From positions 1-7,134 of the forward strand of contig JAFLUV010000070.1 in assembly GCA_022508635.1 (NCBI GenBank): a DNA stretch of 7,134 nucleotides. The letters are read 5' to 3'. The position numbers and the translations under genes were made by a program. The notes under the pieces were generated by a model, which made no database searches, was not told the origin of the DNA, and saw only the letters and a program-made list of their open reading frames with translations. This document shows positions 1-5,236 of the stretch, piece by piece; position 1 is the stretch's first letter; every line of letters begins with the position of its first letter. This DNA is from Prevotellaceae bacterium. GTDB lineage: Bacteria > Bacteroidota > Bacteroidia > Bacteroidales > Bacteroidaceae.

Positions 1-43
1 TGCCCCCTTTAACAATTAATATTATATAATGTATATTATTTTA

Positions 44-67
44 GGCCTAATATGCGGCTTAATATGC
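44..67. repeat. 12-bp tandem duplication downstream of the outer-membrane protein gene
   Basis: Two adjacent 12-base copies, GGCCTAATATGC (44-55) and GGCTTAATATGC (56-67), differ at one base. The first overlaps a 10-base palindrome, TTAGGCCTAA (41-50). They lie just past the stop codon of the minus-strand gene ending at 86, in a very AT-rich stretch that otherwise shows nothing I recognise. The pair could contribute to transcript 3' end structure, but no clear terminator hairpin with a T tract is visible. Confidence 0.5.
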
Positions 68-85
68 AAAAAAGCAGACCTTATT

Positions 86-736
86 TTAGAAACAATAGCC
101 CATATGAATACCGCACTCACGCACACTCGGGAACTTGCTGTTGTCACGGAAATCACGTGAGTAGCTTACACCCAAATAGTAGCGATTTATATAGAACCGA
201 AGACCTGTCTGCCAAGCTATCTGGAAATTCTTCCATCCACCATCACCACAAAGGTTGGTACTGCCATCGCCAGAAGAATAGTCACGAGCTACAGCAATGG
301 CGCGAAGAGAAGCACCTGCAAATGGTGCAATAGCATAGTCTTTTTTGCCAGACAGATAAATCTTATATAATACGTTAACAGGGATGTGGAAAGTAAGAAC
401 AAAGATATCGTATGGGTTTCTTGCCCACGAGAACTTTGCATTTGCTCCTACTTCAACAAAATAGGGCTTTTTTTCCACAACCTGAATGATGCGATTGTAA
501 CCCATCAAGAATTCGTTGAAACGAATGTTATTGTCATCGCTGACTTTATAACGTGAAGGAGAATACTGCAAGTAGGCCGCATTTTTGTATTCCTTATGTT
601 GCGGTTTGGGTGTTTCTTCCTCTTCTATGTCTAAGCTCCACTCCTCTACTTCGTAACTGTCATCGTATTGTGCTTGCATGTTGAGGCACAGACAAGACAA
701 CACGAGCAAGGCAAAAGTCCTGCTTACAATTCTCAT
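86..736 (-). CDS. Secreted, probable outer-membrane beta-barrel protein (216 aa)
   Basis: The product has a Sec signal peptide: MRIVSR, a hydrophobic core at residues 7-19, and a likely signal peptidase I site after MQA (about residue 22), leaving a mature protein that starts with Gln as is common in Bacteroidota. An acidic linker (residues 24-43, rich in E and D) precedes a region of alternating aromatic and polar segments (about 52-216). The protein ends in Phe (GIHMGYCF), a pattern of proteins inserted in the outer membrane by the BAM machinery. The size suits a small 8-strand-type barrel. No specific function can be assigned. It lies 44 bp downstream of the 55-aa membrane protein gene on the same strand, with no TAnnTTTG box between them, so the two are probably cotranscribed from the promoter near 1010-1040. 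It could instead be a periplasmic beta-rich protein. Confidence 0.8.
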   Translation of the reverse strand: MRIVSRTFALLVLSCLCLNMQAQYDDSYEVEEWSLDIEEEETPKPQHKEYKNAAYLQYSPSRYKVSDDNNIRFNEFLMGYNRIIQVVEKKPYFVEVGANAKFSWARNPYDIFVLTFHIPVNVLYKIYLSGKKDYAIAPFAGASLRAIAVARDYSSGDGSTNLCGDGGWKNFQIAWQTGLRFYINRYYLGVSYSRDFRDNSKFPSVRECGIHMGYCF

Positions 737-780
737 AAATTCTTTAGGTTTAAGAACTAAGTATTTTAGATTGTTTCGCC

Positions 781-948
781 TTATGTGCGCTTTGTCACAA
801 TAATATGTGTCACAATGCCAGCGATGATAACAATTAAAGCTCCGATGTTGTAGAAGTTATAGTCTACAAGGTCTACGAGATAACTAAGGATGAGCATCAA
901 TGCACCGAGTACGATAAGGATAAGTCCCAGATTTTTTTTATAATTCAT
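781..948 (-). CDS. Small two-helix inner-membrane protein (55 aa)
   Basis: An ATG at 948-946 opens a 55-codon frame ending in TAA at 783-781. The protein starts MNYKKNLGLILIVLGALM and ends HIIVTKRT. It has two hydrophobic helices (about residues 7-24 and 35-51), separated by a short polar, aromatic loop (VDLVDYNFYN), and a positively charged start and end. That layout suggests a helical hairpin with both termini in the cytoplasm. From memory, similar short two-helix proteins are widespread and uncharacterised in Bacteroidota. The frame is supported by its coding character, by a well-placed promoter about 55 nt upstream of the start, and by the same-strand gene 44 bp downstream. The function is unknown. 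Confidence 0.75.
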   Translation of the reverse strand: MNYKKNLGLILIVLGALMLILSYLVDLVDYNFYNIGALIVIIAGIVTHIIVTKRT

Positions 949-1009
949 AGCAGTGTATTTTATTATATTTATTATAGTTATAGTTGTCTAATCCGTATTA
1001 GTTTGCCTG

Positions 1010-1040
1010 CAAAGTTACACATATTTCATAATTCTGCAAA
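1010..1040 (-). promoter_or_regulatory. Bacteroidota-type promoter for the 55-aa protein and outer-membrane protein genes
   Basis: On the minus strand a -33 element TTTG (1040-1037) is followed after 19 bases by a -7 element TAACTTTG (1017-1010). This matches the TTTG-N19-21-TAnnTTTG consensus used by the Bacteroidota primary sigma factor. Transcription would begin near 1003, giving a leader of about 55 nt before the ATG at 948. It is the best-formed promoter in the window. Confidence 0.75.
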
Positions 1041-1108
1041 ATGCAAGAGAAAGAAATGTAATATCTCACACTGTTTTCTTGTTCTCTCTTTTATAATTTC
1101 TATGTTAA

Positions 1109-1528
1109 TTACCACTGCCACCACTTTTTCTTTGGTGCTTCTACTTTCTCTCCCATGTGTTCCATGAGAACCTGTTCATAGGTTTTCTTTTCGGTGATCA
1201 TTTGGTAAATAGTTCCCCAGTCGGGCAAGCCACCTACGTTACGATCATCAATCCACATATCAGCCTTTATCTTTCGGCTGAAACTCTGGTTTTTTGTGAG
1301 GTCTTCTTCTGGGAAGTCCTTGTTGATAGCATAAAACTCCACGCCACGCTGACGACACCACTCCACAGCATCCTCTAATAACTTCCCCTCTCGTACACTC
1401 CAAAGGATAAGTTTATGGCGATCTTCAATAAGCATTTTCAGAGTCTGCGTAGCGAAAGGCAATTCCTTGCCAATCTCCGGATAACGGTGCTCTACGATGG
1501 TTCCGTCGAAATCTACTGCTATAGTCAT
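1109..1528 (-). CDS. Small HAD-superfamily hydrolase, BT0820-like (139 aa)
   Basis: This is a capless HAD-type phosphohydrolase, probably cytosolic. Residues 6-10 form the DFDGT signature: D6 would be the nucleophile and D8 the general acid/base. S44 (LILWSVREG) fits motif II, a lysine in SRKIKAD (86 or 88) fits motif III, and D94-D95 (WIDDRN) fit the Mg-binding motif IV. All four motifs are present, so it should be catalytically competent. Length and layout resemble the structurally studied Bacteroides protein BT0820; the physiological substrate is not known to me. The last residues are an unusual basic-aromatic tail, KKKWWQW. The gene appears to be a single transcription unit with its own -7 box at 1575-1582, divergent from the Wza-like gene. 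A functional tie to polysaccharide export is possible but unproven. Confidence 0.85.
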   Translation of the reverse strand: MTIAVDFDGTIVEHRYPEIGKELPFATQTLKMLIEDRHKLILWSVREGKLLEDAVEWCRQRGVEFYAINKDFPEEDLTKNQSFSRKIKADMWIDDRNVGGLPDWGTIYQMITEKKTYEQVLMEHMGEKVEAPKKKWWQW

Positions 1529-1574
1529 AATAGTATTGTTAACATGTTTATATAAATATCGTTGTTTTTCTCTG

Positions 1575-1582
1575 CAAAGATA
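1575..1582 (-). promoter_or_regulatory. -7 element for the HAD hydrolase gene
   Basis: The minus strand reads TATCTTTG, a match to the Bacteroidota -7 consensus TAnnTTTG. It would start transcription near 1568, about 40 nt ahead of the ATG at 1528. No clear TTTG appears 19-21 bases upstream, so the -33 part is weak or degenerate. Confidence 0.55.
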
Positions 1583-1655
1583 ACAAATAAATTACAACTT
1601 TACATGAAAAACTAAAAAAACATTAGTTACATGCATGATTCTTGCTAAAAAGTAT

Positions 1656-1663
1656 TACCTTTG
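1656..1663 (+). promoter_or_regulatory. -7 element for the Wza-like export gene
   Basis: TACCTTTG matches the Bacteroidota -7 consensus TAnnTTTG. A start near 1670 would give a short leader (about 18 nt) before the ATG at 1688, with no Shine-Dalgarno sequence, which is normal in this phylum. A -33 TTTG at the usual distance is not evident. Confidence 0.55.
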
Positions 1664-1687
1664 TACTCACAAATTTAGAATGATACA

Positions 1688-2512
1688 ATGAAAAGATTTA
1701 CTTTATTTTTTGGTATTTGGCTTACGCTAATAACATTTTTGCTGACAACGAGTTGTGTTTCAACAAAGAAAATAGTTTATTTCCAAGATTCTGACCAAGT
1801 ATTTCTTCAAGCTCAGCAGATACTTCAGCAGTACGAAATGCGTTTGAAGCCTGCTGACCAAGTTCTTATCAAGGTGACTTGCAGTGAACCAGAATTACTT
1901 ACTATTTTTGCACAAGATATCGTAATGGGTACAGCGGGTACTACTTCTTATGCAAATTTAACAACAGGCGCTTCATTGACTAATGCCTACGGCTATACGG
2001 TGACCAACGACGGATATGTTGTTTTACCTGCCGTAGGACGTGTAAACGTGGTTGGCTGTACGACAGAGGAAGCCGCGAAGCGCATAGAAAAGAGCATTAT
2101 TGAAGCAAATCTTATCAAAGACCCTGAAGTAACCGTTCGTCTGCTCAACGCCCGTGTAGCTGTGCTGGGTGCCGTAAGTCGTCCACAGGTTGTGAGTTTG
2201 ACTAGTGATCGTAATACTATCCTTGATGTTCTTTCTCAGTGTGGCGACATTGGCGATACTGGTCTTCGTCAGAAGGTAACACTCTATCGTGAGGTAAATG
2301 GCGAACGTAAAAAGTATTCTGTCGATTTAACTACCAGTGAGGTTTTCCAGAATCCTGCTTACTATGTGCAACAAAACGACATGATTTATGTAGAACCCAA
2401 CAAGAGTCAGAGCGTGAAGAGCAGTGCTTTTTACACCTTTCTCGGTGCAGGTGCCAGCATCATCAGCGTTATCTCTTCTATTGTTTCTATCGTAATATTG
2501 GTAACGAGGTAA
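1688..2512 (+). CDS. Wza-like polysaccharide biosynthesis/export lipoprotein (274 aa)
   Basis: This is an outer-membrane polysaccharide export protein of the Wza/BexD family, which forms the outer-membrane channel for capsule or exopolysaccharide. A lipoprotein signal ends in LLTTSC with lipidated C23; the following STKKIVYFQD is typical of Bacteroidota members. The polysaccharide export domain spans about residues 48-154 (MRLKPADQVLIKV; GYTVTNDGYVVLPAVGRV; DPEVTVRLLN). One SLBB domain follows at about 155-238 (VLGAVSRPQVV; DMIYVEPNK). Residues 249-272 form a C-terminal hydrophobic segment that probably spans the outer membrane. The length suits the short Bacteroidota form. Capsule loci usually carry the Wzc-like kinase/co-polymerase and glycosyltransferases right next to this gene; neither is present here, so it appears to be an orphan. 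It converges on the DUF6359-like gene with a 3 bp gap. Confidence 0.92.
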   Translation: MKRFTLFFGIWLTLITFLLTTSCVSTKKIVYFQDSDQVFLQAQQILQQYEMRLKPADQVLIKVTCSEPELLTIFAQDIVMGTAGTTSYANLTTGASLTNAYGYTVTNDGYVVLPAVGRVNVVGCTTEEAAKRIEKSIIEANLIKDPEVTVRLLNARVAVLGAVSRPQVVSLTSDRNTILDVLSQCGDIGDTGLRQKVTLYREVNGERKKYSVDLTTSEVFQNPAYYVQQNDMIYVEPNKSQSVKSSAFYTFLGAGASIISVISSIVSIVILVTR

Positions 2513-2515
2513 CGC

Positions 2516-3067
2516 TCATATTGACTCCTGCTCCCATTCCTGAGGGGCAATAGTTGCAATATCAAAACCATCAAGCCAAAGGCCTGCGGAAACATTTCGC
2601 AGGCCTTTTCTGCTCAAATAAACAGAGGGTATGCCTTTAACGAGAAGGCATTGACGGAAATGCATGGTGTTAGTGGGCAGTGAGAAGTTCTTTCTCTGTT
2701 TGTCAGACGAGAGTTCTACAGGGATACAGTGCGCAGTATCAACACATAAGGAATCAGAAGCAAGCAGAATATTACTTTGGTTCGTAACGTCAATACTGAA
2801 CTCAGCAGCATTCATAGTTTTTCGTGCCGTCCCTACTAAATAGCCCACTACCCAGACTTCCTCACTACCAGAGAGGGAAGCCGAACGAATATCTCTTACC
2901 GTATATGGGCATTCCATTGTTCCTTTGCCTGTGCCAACAATGGCGATTACTTGTTCTGATATATTACTCGTTTCGCCACCCTCCGGATCAAGAGTTAAAT
3001 CTACTTTTTGGCAACAAGCCAACAATAGACAGAGTAGTGTCAGGCTATTCTTCTTCCGTGAAAGCAT
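2516..3067 (-). CDS. DUF6359-like (OB-fold type) lipoprotein (183 aa)
   Basis: The N-terminus is a lipoprotein signal (basic RKK, then a hydrophobic core ending LLAC), with C18 the likely lipidated residue. The body (about residues 40-158) follows the pattern I associate with the Bacteroidota family DUF6359: GTGKGTMECPYTVRDI, then VWVVGYLVGT, then SNILLASD, then a PVEL/RKNFSL segment and YLSRKGLRNV. This suggests a small OB-fold-like beta domain of unknown function, anchored in the envelope. The last 25 residues (AGLWLDGF to QEWEQESI) extend past the usual domain end. The codons for KGLRNVSAGLW form a strong hairpin that probably also serves as transcription terminator for the converging exporter gene. 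The start codon lies inside the end of the 48-aa gene (23-nt overlap), suggesting translational coupling. The domain assignment is from memory of the family pattern. Confidence 0.78.
   Translation of the reverse strand: MLSRKKNSLTLLCLLLACCQKVDLTLDPEGGETSNISEQVIAIVGTGKGTMECPYTVRDIRSASLSGSEEVWVVGYLVGTARKTMNAAEFSIDVTNQSNILLASDSLCVDTAHCIPVELSSDKQRKNFSLPTNTMHFRQCLLVKGIPSVYLSRKGLRNVSAGLWLDGFDIATIAPQEWEQESI
2578..2609 (+). terminator. Intrinsic terminator of the Wza-like gene, inside the converging CDS
   Basis: Positions 2578-2591 pair with 2595-2608. The arms are AAAGGCCTGCG and CGCAGGCCTTT (11 perfect pairs), extended inward by one G-U and two A-U pairs around an ACA loop (2592-2594). The plus strand continues with a short T run (TTTT at 2606-2609). 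It sits about 65 nt after the exporter stop codon (2512). On the minus strand the hairpin is followed by only TTT, so termination there would be inside the gene and presumably weaker or suppressed by translating ribosomes. Confidence 0.7.
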
Positions 3068-3191
3068 TCAGTATTTTTTTACAGACTTTGGGTAGATTAT
3101 ATCTGTAGTATAGCGTGTCACACCATATTAATATGTATATAAAAGCAATAATAATCCCCCAAGAAAGTAGTATAATCATATAAATATTCAT
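3045..3191 (-). CDS. Small single-helix membrane protein (48 aa)
   Basis: I chose the ATG at 3191-3189, giving 48 residues beginning MNIYMIILLSWG. An upstream in-frame ATG at 3257 lies before the minus-strand -7 box at 3213-3220 and would not be on that transcript. Residues 3-23 form one hydrophobic helix, followed by a basic region (YRYNLPKVCKK) and an acidic end (TEEE). The end of this frame overlaps the start of the DUF6359-like lipoprotein by 23 nt, so both are likely translated from one transcript. A weak AGG lies directly before the ATG. No family is recognised. The alternative is that this is just an AT-rich leader of the lipoprotein gene, since hydrophobic frames arise easily in such DNA. 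Confidence 0.45.
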   Translation of the reverse strand: MNIYMIILLSWGIIIAFIYILIWCDTLYYRYNLPKVCKKILNAFTEEE

Positions 3192-3212
3192 CCTATTCTG
3201 ATATTTTTTTTG

Positions 3213-3220
3213 CAAAGATA
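3213..3220 (-). promoter_or_regulatory. -7 element for the 48-aa/DUF6359-like pair
   Basis: The minus strand reads TATCTTTG, matching TAnnTTTG, and would start transcription near 3206, about 15 nt before the 48-aa start codon. It lies 22 bp from the opposing plus-strand box at 3243-3250. No clear -33 TTTG is seen. Confidence 0.55.
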
Positions 3221-3242
3221 AATAAAAATCATAATTATTGTA

Positions 3243-3250
3243 TAATTTTG
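3243..3250 (+). promoter_or_regulatory. -7 element for the fimbrillin-like lipoprotein gene
   Basis: TAATTTTG matches TAnnTTTG and would start transcription near 3257, about 13 nt before the ATG at 3270. The nearest upstream TTTG (3209-3212) is 30 bases away, longer than the usual 19-21, so the -33 element is not established. Confidence 0.5.
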
Positions 3251-3269
3251 TAGCCAAAATACATAAGAC

Positions 3270-4253
3270 ATGAAGAATATTATATCTTTTTTTCGAGGTC
3301 TATACGGACACATTCCATCCTCGCTCTGTTTTCTCGCTGTTGTTACTCTTCCATTATTTGCTTCTTGCCAGTCCGCAACGGATGAAACTATGCCGTCAGA
3401 AGGGGAAGACAATCTTTGTACAATTAACTTTGCTATAAACAATTATCAACAGATAAGTCTTGATGACCTTTCCGACTTAACTTCGACAAGGGCACAAACA
3501 CCAACCAACCATCCTTCTACTTTGGCTCATTTGATTGTTGCTGTATTTGATGCCGAGAGTGGTCAACCAGTGATTGAACCTATCCAACATGATTACACAG
3601 ACTATGAAACGGATCCATATAGTTATCCTATGTTCACCGTGACATTGCCATACGGAACATATCGTATAGCAATTTTGGGCTATAACGGCTCGAAAGCCTG
3701 TCAGATAACATCTGCCAACGAAATCAACTGGGCTGAAGGCTATGTGCCACACACTTTTCTTTATACCGAAGAGTTGACAATAGACAAAAACAACGTAATT
3801 GACAAAAAGATATCACTCCGCCGAGTGGTGTCTGCCTTTCACTTGACTGCCGAGGATGCTGTTCCGGCAGACCTCAAAAAAATGCGCTTTATCAGCACGA
3901 CGGACTGCGGTACAATACTGGATGCCACAACAGGCTTTGCGATGCAGAGCACAGGTTATAAATACGATATAAATGTGCCGAGTGATTATGCCGGAAAGAA
4001 AGGTCTCGAGTTCACATTCTATATCTTCTTGCCAGAGCAGGAGTTGACTACAAATCTTACTGTACAAGCTCTCGGAACCGAGGATGAAGTACTTTTCGAG
4101 AGGAATTTCACTGACGTGCCCCTTCGTATAAATACCATGACGATGTGGAAGGGAGAGATGTTCACAAAACAGTCAGAAGAAGGATCAATGGGATTTACCT
4201 TCGAGTGGGATACCGAGTGGACGGACATTATTGACCTGAATGACGAGGCATAA
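3270..4253 (+). CDS. Fimbrillin-like (FimA/Mfa superfamily type) lipoprotein (327 aa)
   Basis: A lipoprotein signal (hydrophobic residues 17-30, ending LFASC) gives lipidated C33, followed by an acidic stretch (DETMPSEGED) that may help surface export. Residues 84-140 (TLAHLIVAVFDAESGQ to LPYGTYRIAILGYNG) look like the N-terminal beta-sandwich of Bacteroidota type V fimbrial proteins. Residues 181-292 (ISLRRVVSAFHLT; VPADLKKMRF; FTFYIFLPEQ; VPLRINTMTMWKGEMF) resemble the second sandwich, including the 'R-v-v-a' and 'N-x-x-T-x-x-x-G' signatures seen in these families. It could be a fimbrial stalk, tip or anchor subunit, or a solitary surface adhesin. No other fimbrial gene is in view. It has its own promoter, divergent from the DUF6359-like pair. 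The superfamily call is moderately sure; the subunit role is open. Confidence 0.7.
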   Translation: MKNIISFFRGLYGHIPSSLCFLAVVTLPLFASCQSATDETMPSEGEDNLCTINFAINNYQQISLDDLSDLTSTRAQTPTNHPSTLAHLIVAVFDAESGQPVIEPIQHDYTDYETDPYSYPMFTVTLPYGTYRIAILGYNGSKACQITSANEINWAEGYVPHTFLYTEELTIDKNNVIDKKISLRRVVSAFHLTAEDAVPADLKKMRFISTTDCGTILDATTGFAMQSTGYKYDINVPSDYAGKKGLEFTFYIFLPEQELTTNLTVQALGTEDEVLFERNFTDVPLRINTMTMWKGEMFTKQSEEGSMGFTFEWDTEWTDIIDLNDEA

Positions 4254-4330
4254 GTCTTATTTTGTCTTGCAACCGCCAATAACTACTGTACAGTCCACAG
4301 ACATTTATAGTTCATAAAATCACGTATCGG

Positions 4331-5206
4331 ATGTTAAACGTAGACGAACTGAATGACAGGCTCATTGACCTGTCATTCGCCGAAGATATCGGTGATGGCG
4401 ACCATACGACCCTTTGCTGTATCCCGGAAACGGAGATGGGCGAAAGCAAACTGCTCATCAAGGAGGAAGGCATCTTTGCCGGAATAGAGATAGCCAAACA
4501 GGTATTCCACCGTTTCGACCCCAGCCTGAAGGTCGAGACCTACATAGAGGACGGTACCCGCGTCAAGCCCGGCGACATCGTGATGAGCGTCCGGGGAAAG
4601 GTGCAGAGTCTCTTGCAGACAGAGCGCCTCATGCTCAATATCCTGCAACGCATGAGCGGCATTGCCACGATGACACGTCGCTATCAGCAGGCACTCATCG
4701 ATGCAGGAACGAAGACGCGTGTCCTCGATACCCGCAAGACGACACCGGGCATGCGCATGCTGGAGAAGGAGGCTGTGAGGATAGGCGGCGGCATGAACCA
4801 CCGCATTGGTCTCTTCGACATGATTCTACTCAAGGACAACCACATAGACTTCTGCGGAGGTGTGCACAACGCCATCTCGCGTGCCAAGCAGTACTGCAAG
4901 GAGAAAGGCAAGAACCTGAAGATCGAATGTGAGGTGAGGAACTGGCGGGAGCTGGATGAGGCGCTGGCCGAAGGCTGCGACCGCATCATGTTTGACAACT
5001 TCACGCCCGAGGACACGAGGAAGGCCGTCGAGATCGTTGCAGGGCGCTGCGAGACGGAGTCCAGCGGCGGCATCACCTTCGACAACATGATTCCATACGC
5101 GAAGGCCGGCGTAGACTTCATTTCCTTCGGGGCACTTACCCACAGCGTAAAGGGTCTTGACATGAGTTTCAAGGCCGCAGGAAGCGACAAGCTTATAATC
5201 AAATAG
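4331..5206 (+). CDS. nadC: Nicotinate-nucleotide pyrophosphorylase (quinolinate phosphoribosyltransferase)
   Basis: The enzyme converts quinolinate and PRPP to nicotinate mononucleotide, CO2 and pyrophosphate in de novo NAD synthesis, in the cytosol. The 291-aa length matches the family. Visible signatures: TERLMLNILQRMSGIAT (97-113), DTRKTTPGMRMLEKEAV (133-149) with R135 and K136, GGGMNHRIGLFDMILLKDNH (152-171) with H157, R158 and K168, IECEV (198-202), IMFDNF (219-224), ESSGGI (243-248) and ISFGALTHSVKGLDMSF (264-280). The N-terminal domain (1-about 100) and the alpha/beta barrel are both complete. It starts 77 bp after the fimbrillin-like gene and is followed after 30 bp by the dipeptidase gene, which may be cotranscribed. 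nadA and nadB are not in the window. No convincing TAnnTTTG box precedes it. Base composition is clearly GC-richer than the genes to the left. Confidence 0.97.
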   Translation: MLNVDELNDRLIDLSFAEDIGDGDHTTLCCIPETEMGESKLLIKEEGIFAGIEIAKQVFHRFDPSLKVETYIEDGTRVKPGDIVMSVRGKVQSLLQTERLMLNILQRMSGIATMTRRYQQALIDAGTKTRVLDTRKTTPGMRMLEKEAVRIGGGMNHRIGLFDMILLKDNHIDFCGGVHNAISRAKQYCKEKGKNLKIECEVRNWRELDEALAEGCDRIMFDNFTPEDTRKAVEIVAGRCETESSGGITFDNMIPYAKAGVDFISFGALTHSVKGLDMSFKAAGSDKLIIK

Positions 5207-5236
5207 CCAAGACCATATTCTGTTCAGACACACTCA

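Noticed and set aside
52..333. 93-codon plus-strand frame opposite the outer-membrane protein gene
   Set aside because: The translation is rich in H, S and C with no domain, and the minus-strand frame has a signal peptide and beta-barrel-like character.
1030..1090. Possible terminator for the HAD gene using AGAGAA (1046-1051) and TTCTCT
   Set aside because: The arms are only 6 bp, separated by a loop of roughly 30 nt, and the pairing is pyrimidine/purine low-complexity; not a convincing intrinsic terminator.
3188..3442. 84-codon minus-strand frame across the divergent promoter region
   Set aside because: It would overlap both -7 boxes and the lipoprotein signal of the fimbrillin-like gene; no coding signature is seen.
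4285..4294. Perfect palindrome ACTGTACAGT upstream of nadC as an operator
   Set aside because: A single 10-base palindrome is expected often by chance; there is no second copy, no recognised promoter beside it and no known matching regulator.
4414..4932. 172-codon plus-strand frame and several minus-strand frames inside nadC
   Set aside because: nadC matches its family end to end, and the alternative translations have no family signature.
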